DNA of 64,000 nt from Streptomyces deccanensis (GTDB lineage Bacteria > Actinomycetota > Actinomycetes > Streptomycetales > Streptomycetaceae): NCBI RefSeq assembly GCF_022385335.1, contig NZ_CP092431.1, forward strand, positions 558,001 to 622,000, read 5' to 3'. The notes below the pieces were generated by a model. The model did not search any database. It worked only from the letters and a program-made list of their open reading frames with translations, and was not told the DNA's origin. Numbering within the stretch: the first letter of the stretch is position 1; every line of letters begins with the position of its first letter. Shown in pieces: positions 24,130 through 33,105 of the stretch. The translations under genes and the position numbers were made by a program.

Positions 24130-26100
24130 TTGCGAGGATCCCCCACCGATCGCAGGCCCACCCCGCGTCACAGACCTGTCCGCAGAGCCGCGCTCGCCGT
24201 GGCTCCCGCCGTTCTGCTGCTGCCCCTGTTGGGGGCGGCCCCGCCGGAGAGCCGCGCTGCGGCCTCCGCCGGTCTGCAGGGCGCGTTCACCGCCGCGGCC
24301 GAGCGGTACGGCGTACCGCGCAGCGTCCTGCTCGGTGTCTCCTACCTCCAGTCCCGTTGGGACGCGCACGGCGGCGCGCCCAGTGTGACCGGCGGCTACG
24401 GGCCCATGCATCTCACCGACGCGCGCACCGCCCTGGCCGAGGCCCCGCACCACAGCGAGGGCGCGGAGGACGCGCGCGGCGACGAGTCCCGGCCCCTCCC
24501 GGTGCCCGCGGCGAAGCTGCCGGAGCCGTCCGAACTCCCGGCCCGGCTGCGGACGTTGACGAGGGCGGCCGAGCTGACCGGTCTGCCCGCGCGGACGCTG
24601 CGCACCGACGCCGCGGCGAACGTGGCGGGCGGCGCGGCGCTGCTCGCTGCGGCACAGCGGCAGCTCGGCGCGGAGCCGAGCGCCGATCCGGCGGACTGGT
24701 ACGGGGCGGTGGCGCGCTTCTCGGGGGCCGACGACCGGGGCACGGCGGCGGCCTACGCGAACGAGGTGTTCGCGGTCATCCGCGCCGGTGCCGAGCGGGT
24801 CACGGACGCCGGCCAGCGGGTGACCCTGGCGGCCGACCCCGACCTCTCCCCCGACACCGGTCAGCTGTCCCGGGCCGGACTGCGCAAGGCCGCCACCGGT
24901 GCCCAGTGTCCGACCACCGTGTCCTGCGAGTGGATCCCCGCGCCGTACCAGGAGTTCGGCGACAACGACTACGGCAACCACGACCTGGCCGACCGGCCGA
25001 CCTCGCAGCCCATCCGGTACATCGTGGTCCATGACACCGAGGGCTACTGGGACACCACCCTGGAACTGGTCCAGGACCCGACGTACGTGTCGTGGCAGTA
25101 TTCGCTGCGCTCCACGGACGGGCACATCGCGCAGCACATCAAGCACAAGGACGTGGCCTGGCACGCCGGTAACTGGTACGTCAACGCGGGGTCGATCGGC
25201 CTCGAGCACGAGGGGTTCCTCGCCTCGCCGGACGCCTGGTACACGGAGGCGATGTACCGGGCGTCGGCGCGGCTGGTGAGGTACCTGGCCGACACGTACG
25301 ACGTGCCGCTGGACCGGCAGCACATCCTGGGCCATGACACGGTGCCCGGTCCGACGACGGCGACGATCCCGGGGATGCACACCGACCCGGGTCCGTACTG
25401 GGACTGGCGGCACTACTTCGAGCTGCTGGGCAAGCCGCTCGGAGCGACGTCCGGCAGCGACAGCACCATGGTCACCGTCCTCCCGGACTACGCCACCAAC
25501 CGGCCCGTGTTCACCGGCTGCGGGTCGGGCGGCGCGGCCTGCGCGGTGCACGGCTCCAGCGCGGTACGCCTCTACAGCCGGCCCGACGTGACCTCGCCCC
25601 TGATCAAGGACATCGGGCTGCGGCCGGACGGCAGCGTCTCGACGACCAATGTGAACGACCTCGGTTCACGGGTCTCCACCGGGCAGCAGTACGCGGTCGC
25701 GGAGCGGCAGGGCGACTGGACGGCGATCTGGTACCTGGGGCAGAAGGCCTGGTTCCAGAACCCGACGAGCAAGCCGACGGCGGTCGGGGCGGCCGGTCTG
25801 GTCGTGACGCCCCGGGACGGCCTGGCGGACATCCCGGTGTACGGCCGCGCCTATCCGGAGGCGGCGGCGTACCCGGCGGGTGTGCCCGCGCAGGCGGTGT
25901 CCCCGTGGCCGTACAAGCTCCTCGCGGGGCAGAAGTACGTCACCGGGGGCCTGGTGCCCGGCGAGTACTACTACGCCGTCTCCTTCGACACGAGCGGGCA
26001 TCGGTTCGTGGTGGGCAAGGAGCTCTACTACGAGATCCAGTTCGGCCACCGGGTGGCGTTCGTGCGGGCGGCGGATGTGCGGGTGCTGCCGGCCGGGTGA
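24130..26100 (+). CDS. secreted N-acetylmuramoyl-L-alanine amidase (Amidase_2)
   Basis: A 656-residue exported peptidoglycan hydrolase. The signal segment is RRAALAVAPAVLLLPLLGAA. A helical N-terminal domain (about 55-270) starts with a lysozyme-like LQGAFTAAAERYGVPRSVLL. The zinc amidase domain follows (about 290-440) with ligand motifs VVHDTEG, ILGHDTVPG and MHTDPGPYWDW, plus the substrate-site IGLEHEGF. A C-terminal SH3-like region (about 460-655) may bind the wall. TTG 24130 is chosen because AGAGGAGG sits five bases upstream; 24016 lacks one. It probably remodels cell wall during growth or sporulation. Confidence 0.88.
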   Translation: MRGSPTDRRPTPRHRPVRRAALAVAPAVLLLPLLGAAPPESRAAASAGLQGAFTAAAERYGVPRSVLLGVSYLQSRWDAHGGAPSVTGGYGPMHLTDARTALAEAPHHSEGAEDARGDESRPLPVPAAKLPEPSELPARLRTLTRAAELTGLPARTLRTDAAANVAGGAALLAAAQRQLGAEPSADPADWYGAVARFSGADDRGTAAAYANEVFAVIRAGAERVTDAGQRVTLAADPDLSPDTGQLSRAGLRKAATGAQCPTTVSCEWIPAPYQEFGDNDYGNHDLADRPTSQPIRYIVVHDTEGYWDTTLELVQDPTYVSWQYSLRSTDGHIAQHIKHKDVAWHAGNWYVNAGSIGLEHEGFLASPDAWYTEAMYRASARLVRYLADTYDVPLDRQHILGHDTVPGPTTATIPGMHTDPGPYWDWRHYFELLGKPLGATSGSDSTMVTVLPDYATNRPVFTGCGSGGAACAVHGSSAVRLYSRPDVTSPLIKDIGLRPDGSVSTTNVNDLGSRVSTGQQYAVAERQGDWTAIWYLGQKAWFQNPTSKPTAVGAAGLVVTPRDGLADIPVYGRAYPEAAAYPAGVPAQAVSPWPYKLLAGQKYVTGGLVPGEYYYAVSFDTSGHRFVVGKELYYEIQFGHRVAFVRAADVRVLPAG

Positions 26101-26109
26101 GCGGCGGGG

Positions 26110-26153
26110 CACGGGGAAGGGCCGGGTGTACGTACACCCGGCCCTTCCCCGTG
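26110..26153. terminator. perfect 44-bp palindrome, bidirectional terminator
   Basis: Arms of 22 bases (CACGGGGAAGGGCCGGGTGT then AC, and the exact complement) meet with no loop bases. It lies between the convergent amidase and hypothetical genes, so it serves both. Confidence 0.8.
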
Positions 26154-26170
26154 TTCGTCCTCGGCGTCTC

Positions 26171-26668
26171 TCAGGCCTGCTGGAACAGCTCCGCCGGGAG
26201 CGGCTTGAGCAGCGCGTAGAGGTCGTCGGTGATGGGGCGGTCCCAGGCGGCGATGGTCACCAGGACGTTGTCGCTGCGGTCGAACTGGACGCAGGAGATC
26301 CGGGACTCGGAGAGCTTGAGGCGGCGGACGATCAGCAGGTTGTCGCCCTGCATCACGGGGAGGTCCTCGGAGCCGACGACGGTGATCTCCTCCTCGTTCT
26401 CCAGCGCGATCAGCAGCTGGGCGACCTCGAAGGGGATCTCGCCGTCGGCGACCTCGCGCGCCGGGGAGCCCTCGGGGAGGTTGCCGATGATCATCGCGGG
26501 GCCGCGGCCGCCGTAGAGGTCGTAGCGCAGGAAGACACCCTGGCAGCTGCCGTCGGGGGCGGGCAGCAGACCGGCGCCGAGATTGCCCGGCCAGTCGCCC
26601 GGGTCCATGGCCAGTACGTCGAAGTCGGGCCCGGCGGGCGTGGCGCTGCGGCGGCGGAGGAAGGACAT
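26171..26668 (-). CDS. conserved hypothetical protein
   Basis: A 165-residue soluble acidic protein starting MSFLRRRSATPAGPDF. I do not recognise a characterised domain. Codon bias and the terminator behind it support a real gene. It has no signal peptide or membrane segment and is predicted to be an alpha/beta protein with a hydrophilic C-terminus. Its nearest context, a cell-wall amidase and a CGNR regulator, does not suggest a function. Confidence 0.7.
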   Translation of the reverse strand: MSFLRRRSATPAGPDFDVLAMDPGDWPGNLGAGLLPAPDGSCQGVFLRYDLYGGRGPAMIIGNLPEGSPAREVADGEIPFEVAQLLIALENEEEITVVGSEDLPVMQGDNLLIVRRLKLSESRISCVQFDRSDNVLVTIAAWDRPITDDLYALLKPLPAELFQQA

Positions 26669-26736
26669 GCCGCAATGGTACGGCGTGCCGTGCGACGGTG
26701 GGGCCGTGGGAGCGTCGGGGTGGGCCGTCCCGGCGG

Positions 26737-27339
26737 TCAGGCCGAGGCCTTCCGGTGGCGGTCGTGGTGGCGGGCCACCCGGGCGCGGTTGCCGCAGGAG
26801 GGTTTGCACCACTCCTGGCGGGGGTGCTCCTTGAGGAAGTAGCGCACGCAGCGTGGTGCGTGGCAGGCGCGCAGCCGCTGTCGTTCGGGGCCCGCGAGGA
26901 AGGTGAGCGCGGCGCGGGCGAGGGCGGCGGTGAGCGGGTCCTCGCCGGTGGCGGGTCGGTGGTGCACGACCGGGTCGGCGCCGGGGCCCCAGGTGAGGAC
27001 GGGGACGGTGGGGGTGAGCGCGGCGGCGGCGTTGAGGCGGGCCAGGGCCTCGGGGACGGGCAGCAGCCGGGCGGCGTCGGCGGGGCTGGGTTCGCCGGGG
27101 CCGACGGCGCGGGCGAAGAGGGTGCGGACGGCGGCGCGGAGGTCGCGTACGGAGGCGAGCGCGGCCTCGTCGACGGCCGGGCCGACGGTGGACGGCACGT
27201 GGTCCGCGTGGGCCCTCACCCAGGTGGCGAGCCCCATGACATCGGCCAGGTCGTCGGTGACACCGCCGCTGCCGTCGTGGCGGACGGTCAGCGCGAGGTC
27301 CAGGACGAGCCGCGCGTCCCCGCTGATCGAGTACTCCAT
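26737..27339 (-). CDS. ABATE/CGNR zinc-finger transcriptional regulator
   Basis: A 200-residue protein of the CGNR family. An N-terminal ABATE helical domain (GDARLVLDLALTVRHDGSGG) is followed by a C-terminal zinc finger with C-H-A-P-R-C-V-R-Y-F and WCKPSCGNRARVARH, supplying four cysteines and the CGNR signature. Such proteins are stress-linked DNA-binding regulators in actinobacteria. ATG 27339 begins MEYSISGDARL. It is divergent from the transglutaminase-like gene. Confidence 0.88.
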   Translation of the reverse strand: MEYSISGDARLVLDLALTVRHDGSGGVTDDLADVMGLATWVRAHADHVPSTVGPAVDEAALASVRDLRAAVRTLFARAVGPGEPSPADAARLLPVPEALARLNAAAALTPTVPVLTWGPGADPVVHHRPATGEDPLTAALARAALTFLAGPERQRLRACHAPRCVRYFLKEHPRQEWCKPSCGNRARVARHHDRHRKASA

Positions 27340-27426
27340 GGGGCTAATGATAGGGGAGCCGCCATCCATTAATTCGCGTCGGCGCCGTGCGGACCGGGAA
27401 TTCCAGATATCCGCGTCCCCGACGCG

Positions 27427-27440
27427 AATTGTGGACAATT
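27427..27440. promoter_or_regulatory. 14-bp palindrome in CGNR/transglutaminase promoter region
   Basis: AATTGTGGACAATT has 6-bp perfect arms around GG in an A/T-rich divergent intergenic region. It is a plausible operator for the CGNR regulator; only symmetry supports it. Confidence 0.35.
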
Positions 27441-27517
27441 GCGGGTGAATTTTGGCACGGTGAGGCGAAGCGGCCCGTAATTCGAACACGCGGCCGATTC
27501 CTTCTGGGGGTTCGCTC

Positions 27518-28438
27518 ATGGCACCCGTACACCTCGCACCGGATGTCGCCGCCTTCTACACCGCGCAGAGCGCGTTCACCGACCCGGGCGACCTCGCCCC
27601 GCTCTATGCCGACCTCCCCCGCGATCCGGCCCGACTCGCCCGGGTGGCACGGGATCTGATGATCCATCGGGGCGAGGGCGGGACCTTCGGCCACACCGTG
27701 GCGCGGGAGCGGCTGCACGACGACGCCGAGACGCGCTACCTCGACGACATCCTGCGGCTCGTGGTCGAGCGGAACGGCGCGCCCCTGTCGCGGCACCGTG
27801 AGCCCGGGGACCGGTTCGTCGGTGTGTGCCGCGACTTCTCGCTGCTGCACTGCTCATTTCTGCGGCACATCGGTGTGCCGGCCCGGCTGCGATCGGGCTT
27901 CGCCACGTATTTCGGCGAGAACGGATTCCACTGTGACCACGTGGTCACCGAGTACTGGGATCCGGCGCGGGGCTGGCTGTTCGCCGACGCCCAGCTGACC
28001 GAGCCGTTGGTCGCCGACGAGCAGAAGATCGACTTCGACCCGATGGACGTACCGCGCGACCGCTTCCTGGTCGCGGGCAAGGCGTGGCGGGCGATCCGGG
28101 CGGGCGAGGCGGACCCCCGGACGTTCGGCCTGCACCCGCCGGAGGAGGGACCGCTCAACGGGGAGTGGTTCGTGGCCGGGAACGTCCGGCTCGATCTCGC
28201 GGCGCTGAACAAGGTCGAGACACTGCTGTGGGACATCTGGGGCACCGAGACGGAGGTCGGCCGGGAACTCACGGACCCGGTCCGCGAACTGTACGACGAG
28301 GTCGCCCCGGTGGCGGGCGACGAGGTGCTCTTCGCCGCGGCGCGCGAGCTGTTCGCGGATCGCGAGGGGCTGCGGACACCGCGGACCGTTCTGTCGCTGG
28401 CGCCGTACAACGGCCCGCAGGAGGTGACCCTGCGCTGA
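27518..28438 (+). CDS. transglutaminase-like (papain-fold) domain protein
   Basis: A 306-residue cytoplasmic protein with a transglutaminase-like core (about 60-180). The candidate triad is Cys in GVCRDFSLLHCSF (near residue 104), His in FHCDHVVTEYW and Asp in FADAQL. The order and spacing match bacterial transglutaminase-like peptidases. The C-terminal half is unassigned. ATG follows CTGGGGG at suitable distance. Substrate unknown. Confidence 0.8.
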   Translation: MAPVHLAPDVAAFYTAQSAFTDPGDLAPLYADLPRDPARLARVARDLMIHRGEGGTFGHTVARERLHDDAETRYLDDILRLVVERNGAPLSRHREPGDRFVGVCRDFSLLHCSFLRHIGVPARLRSGFATYFGENGFHCDHVVTEYWDPARGWLFADAQLTEPLVADEQKIDFDPMDVPRDRFLVAGKAWRAIRAGEADPRTFGLHPPEEGPLNGEWFVAGNVRLDLAALNKVETLLWDIWGTETEVGRELTDPVRELYDEVAPVAGDEVLFAAARELFADREGLRTPRTVLSLAPYNGPQEVTLR

Positions 28439-28444
28439 CCCCGC

Positions 28445-28476
28445 CGTCGGTGGGCGGCCCCGGCCGCCCACCGACG
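28445..28476. terminator. bidirectional hairpin terminator
   Basis: CGTCGGTGGGCGGCC and its exact complement flank two bases, between the convergent transglutaminase-like and DUF397 genes. Confidence 0.7.
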
Positions 28477-28492
28477 CGGTGCGCGGGGCGGT

Positions 28493-28738
28493 TCAGGTCA
28501 GGTCGAACTCGCCCTCACGGGCCCCCGACACGAAGGCGCCCCATTCGGCGGGGGTGAAGATCAGCGAGGGGCTCTCGGGGCTGCCGCTGTTGCGCATGGC
28601 GATGAAGCCCTCGACAAAGGCGATCTGGACATCTCCCCGCCCCTGGCTGCTCGACCGCCAGTCCGCGTTGCTCAGGTCCAGTTGCGCCGGCTTGTGCCAG
28701 CCGTCGAGGGATCGCTGCTGCATGGTGGTCTCGGCCAC
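28493..28738 (-). CDS. DUF397 domain protein
   Basis: An 81-residue protein with the DUF397 pattern (NADWRSSS, then VQIAFVEGFIAMRNSG and FTPAEWGAFVSGARE). DUF397 proteins usually partner with an XRE-family HTH protein and are highly multiplied in Streptomyces, often affecting development or antibiotic production. No XRE gene adjoins here. GTG 28738 has GGAGGAG about eight bases upstream. It lies 82 nt downstream of the first thiolase gene and may be cotranscribed. Confidence 0.85.
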   Translation of the reverse strand: MAETTMQQRSLDGWHKPAQLDLSNADWRSSSQGRGDVQIAFVEGFIAMRNSGSPESPSLIFTPAEWGAFVSGAREGEFDLT

Positions 28739-28820
28739 GTCCGTGCTCCTCCCGGTTCGTCGTCCGCCCGCCAGACTAGCGATCGACCTCCATCGCGGAC
28801 AGGCTGCGCGAGGGGGAGGT

Positions 28821-29983
<1,163 letters not shown>

Positions 29984-29987
<4 letters not shown>

Positions 29988-31054
29988 CGGGGATCCCCTT
30001 CGAGTACGGCGACCAGGTTCTGTTGCAGACACGGACCGGACGTGGCGTGCGCCAACGCCCGGTCGGACTCGCCCCGATGGATGCGGGCGGCGGCCTCGCC
30101 GATCCGGACGAGCCCGGCGGCCATGATCGGGTTGGCGGCCAGCGCCCCGCCCGACGGGTTGACGCGCACGGTCTCGTCGAGCCCCAGCGCCCGCCGCAGG
30201 ACGACCTCCTGGGAGCTGAACGGGGCGTGCAACTCGGCGGTGTCGACGGGCCGTTCGAGGGCCCCGGCCCGTTCCGCGGCGATCCGGGTGGACGGCGAGT
30301 CGGTCAGGTCGCGCACCCCGATGCCGTGCGCCTCGATCCGGTGGTCGATGCCCCGGATCCAGGCGGGCCGCTCGCACAGGTCCCGGGCCCGCTCCCCCGC
30401 CGCGAGGACCACGGCGGCGGCCCCGTCGCCGATGGGCGGGCAGTCCCCGGTGCGCAACGGCCGCACCAGGTACTCCCCCTGCGGCACCGCACCCCGCAGC
30501 TGCGCGTGCGGGTTGCCGGCGGCGTCCGCGCGGCTGCGGGCCCCGACCGCCGCCAGCGCCGGTTCGTCGGTGGCGCCCGCGTCGATGAGCGCCTGGGCCT
30601 GGAGGGCGGCCAGGGCGACCGAGTCGGGCCACAGCGGGGCCAGGTAGTACGGGTCCAACTGCCGGGTGAGGACGTCCCGTACGGAGCCCGGTGAGGACTT
30701 GCCGTAGGAGTAGACGAGCGCGGTGTCGGCGTCCCCCGTCCGGAGCTTCACCCAGGCCTCGTACAGCGCCCACGCCCCATCCATCTCGACGTGGGACTCG
30801 GAGATCGGCGGCCAGGCGCCCACACCGTCGAGGGCGAGGGTGAAGGAGAAGGCACGGCCCGCGAGGTAGTCGCTGGAGCCGGAGCAGGTGAAGCCGATGT
30901 CGGCCGTCCTCAGTCCGGTGCTCGCCATGACCTCGTGCAGCACCGGCATGAGCATCTCCACCTCGGAGAGCTCCTCGCTGGTGCGCCGGTGGTCGGTCTG
31001 GGCGAAGGCGACGACGGCGACGTCACGGGCGCCCGGGGCTTCTTCGCGCGTCAC
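29984..31054 (-). CDS. thiolase-superfamily protein (second subunit)
   Basis: A 356-residue thiolase-domain protein with SGSSDYLAGRAFSFTLALDG, VEMDGAWALYEAWVKL and a C-terminal PSGGALAANPIMAAGLVRI loop. It is shorter and diverged from its downstream neighbour; such pairs occur next to DUF35 proteins in actinobacterial steroid and lipid catabolic clusters. GTG 31054 has AAGGAG five bases before it and overlaps the DUF35 gene stop by four bases (GTGA). With the neighbours it probably forms one multi-subunit enzyme. Confidence 0.75.
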
Positions 31055-31992
31055 AGCAACTCCTTGAACGTGTCGTAGTCCGCGTCGGGTTCGCCGGTGG
31101 GCCGGTAGTGGTCGGGGTAGCGGGCGCCTTCCGTCCACACCGGCTCCACGCGCAGCCCCATGCGCACCTGGTCGTAGGGGATGCCGGCGATCCGGCCGTG
31201 CAGGGCGAGTCCGGCGCCGTCGAGGGCGATGTGGGCGTAGACGTAGGGGACCTCGATGTCCAGGTTCTTCGCCTTGATGTTGACGATGCAGAAGGTGGTG
31301 ACCGTGCCGGCCGGGCCGACCTCGACCCGCTCCTCGGTGGCCACCCCGCAGGTCGGGCAGGCGCCGCGGGGCGGGACGTACACCTTGCGGCAGGACGGGC
31401 AGCGTTCGCCGACGATGCGCCGGTCGCCGAGGGCCTCGATGTAGCCGGTCTGGGCGCGGCCGGGCGAGTAGGTGTAGTCGAGGCGGGCGGCGGCGACGAT
31501 GCCGGTGATCGCCTCCTGGAACTCTCCGCTGTGGCCCGCCGGTTCCACCGGCTGCCCGTCGTACGGTTCGAAGCAGGCGATGTCCGTGATGGCGCCGGAC
31601 CTCTCCTCGGCCCATCGCACACGGACCCGCATCCCGGTGCGCACGGCGCCGGGGCCGGGCGCGTCCAGGGCGTGCAACAGGGCCGTGTCGGCGCCGTCGA
31701 GCCGCACCAGCACCCAGGCGAAAGGCGTGGCGAGCGGCTGCCCCCGGCGCGGCTCGTGGTTCCAGGCCCAGGTGGTCACGGTCCCGGTCGGCGCGACCTC
31801 CACCAGATCACGGATCTCCTCGGCGGTGACGGGGTCGTACTCGACGGGCGGCACCAGCACCTTGCCGTCACCGGTGCGCACTCCGAGGACGACCCGTTCT
31901 CGCAGTCCGGTGAGAAAGGCGCTCTGCACGGGCCCGACAGACCGGGTGAACGGAAACTCGACGGTGAGGGGCGCTTTGAGGATCGCGGACAT
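31051..31992 (-). CDS. double OB-fold DUF35 acyl-CoA-associated protein
   Basis: A 313-residue protein. The N-terminal half is one OB-fold domain (TGTVTTWAWNHEPRRGQPLA). The C-terminal half is a complete DUF35 unit: zinc ribbon GERCPSCRKVYVPPRGACPTC, with four cysteines, followed by an OB fold (TGTVTTFCIVNI-like). DUF35 proteins are CoA-ester-binding partners of thiolase-like enzymes and of the MaoC-type hydratase ChsH1. GAGGAGG precedes the ATG. Overlapping start/stop codons tie it to the thiolase pair. Confidence 0.82.
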   Translation of the reverse strand: MSAILKAPLTVEFPFTRSVGPVQSAFLTGLRERVVLGVRTGDGKVLVPPVEYDPVTAEEIRDLVEVAPTGTVTTWAWNHEPRRGQPLATPFAWVLVRLDGADTALLHALDAPGPGAVRTGMRVRVRWAEERSGAITDIACFEPYDGQPVEPAGHSGEFQEAITGIVAAARLDYTYSPGRAQTGYIEALGDRRIVGERCPSCRKVYVPPRGACPTCGVATEERVEVGPAGTVTTFCIVNIKAKNLDIEVPYVYAHIALDGAGLALHGRIAGIPYDQVRMGLRVEPVWTEGARYPDHYRPTGEPDADYDTFKELL

Positions 31993-32039
31993 CGGGGTTG
32001 CCTCCTCCACATGGGGGCACGGACACGCGCCCGTCTTTT

Positions 32040-32105
32040 CAGGGGCGCGGGGCGTTGTCGATATGCGGCTCCGCCGCGTGGGCGCGAGAAGCCCCACCCA
32101 GCCGC
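32040..32105. repeat. Streptomyces-type dispersed intergenic repeat fragment
   Basis: The gap between the crotonase and DUF35 genes holds AGGGGCGCGGGGC, GCGGCTCCGCCGC and CCACCCAGCCGCGG modules that I recognise as parts of a repeat found many times between Streptomyces genes. It can fold into a GC-rich hairpin. Confidence 0.45.
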
Positions 32106-32136
32106 GGTCGAGACACGACCTCACGGGCGAGTACGC

Positions 32137-32937
32137 CTACGCGCGCTTGTAAACGGGGGGCCGTTTCTCGGCGAAAGCGCGGGCACCTTCCCTCGCGTCG
32201 GCCGTGTCGAAGACCGGCCACCCCCGCTGCAACTCGGCCGCCAGCCCCTCCGCTTCGGTCATCGAGGCCGTCTCGTACACGGACGCCTTCACCGCCTCCA
32301 CCGCCAGCGGCCCGCACGCGTTGATCTGTTCGGCGATCTCCAGGGCCTTGTCCAGGGTGGTGCCGTCGGCCACGACGTGCCCGACGAGACCGATGCCGGC
32401 GGCCTCGCGCGCGCTGTAGGGCCGCCCGGTGAGCAGCATCTCCAGGGCGTGCGTCCGGGGGATCTGCCGCTGGAGGCGGACCGTGGAGCCGCCGATGGGG
32501 AAGAGGCCGCGCCTGACCTCGAAGAGGCCGAACGTCGCCGACTCCCCCGCGACGCGGATGTCCGTGCCCTGGAGGATCTCCGTGCCGCCCGCGACGCAGT
32601 GCCCCTCGACGGCGGCGATGACCGGTTTGCGGGGCCGGTGGTGGCGGAGCATCGCCTTCCAGTGCAGATCGGGGTCGGCCTTGAGACGGTCGCGGTACTC
32701 CTGCCCCTCCATCCCCTTGCCCGCGAGGGCCTTGAGATCCATCCCGGCGCAGAAGGCACCGCCCGCTCCCGTGAGGACGATCGAGCGGACCTCCTCGTCC
32801 TCGTCGGCCTGGATCCAGCCGTCGTACAGGCCGACCAGCATCGGCAGCGAGAGCGCGTTCTTGGCCTCGGGCCTGTTGAGCGTGAGCACCAGTGTGGCGC
32901 CTTCGCGTCGCACGGTGAGGTGTTCGGTGCCACCCAT
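32137..32937 (-). CDS. enoyl-CoA hydratase/isomerase (crotonase) family protein
   Basis: A 266-residue crotonase. The oxyanion-hole segments are AGGAFCAGMDLKAL and VEGHCVAGGTEILQGTDIRV; the family glutamates fall in RRGLFPIGG and neighbouring positions. It would hydrate or isomerise an enoyl-CoA in beta-oxidation. It starts 168 nt from the divergent acyl-CoA synthetase; the gap contains a palindrome shared with the promoter of the nitronate monooxygenase gene 9.6 kb away. Confidence 0.87.
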   Translation of the reverse strand: MGGTEHLTVRREGATLVLTLNRPEAKNALSLPMLVGLYDGWIQADEDEEVRSIVLTGAGGAFCAGMDLKALAGKGMEGQEYRDRLKADPDLHWKAMLRHHRPRKPVIAAVEGHCVAGGTEILQGTDIRVAGESATFGLFEVRRGLFPIGGSTVRLQRQIPRTHALEMLLTGRPYSAREAAGIGLVGHVVADGTTLDKALEIAEQINACGPLAVEAVKASVYETASMTEAEGLAAELQRGWPVFDTADAREGARAFAEKRPPVYKRA

Positions 32938-33000
32938 CCGGTGTCCTTTCGTCCACAGGAAACGAGAACAGGTTGCAGTAGGCGGGTCGGCACTTCAAGG

Positions 33001-33025
33001 GTTTTCTGACAGTCAGTCAGATTTC
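33001..33025. promoter_or_regulatory. palindromic operator candidate, copy 1
   Basis: TCTGAC (33005-33010) and GTCAGA (33016-33021) pair around five bases, within GGGTTTTCTGA-N7-TCAGATTT. A near-copy is at 42603-42628. It lies between the divergent crotonase and acyl-CoA synthetase genes. The symmetry suits a TetR-type repressor, none of which is encoded nearby. Confidence 0.6.
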
Positions 33026-33105
33026 TGTGCGGGGACTCTTCACAGTTGTGCCGCCCTTTGCTCTGATGACCGGCATCCGAGGGCAGCGGGGTCAGGAGGA
33101 GTGCG

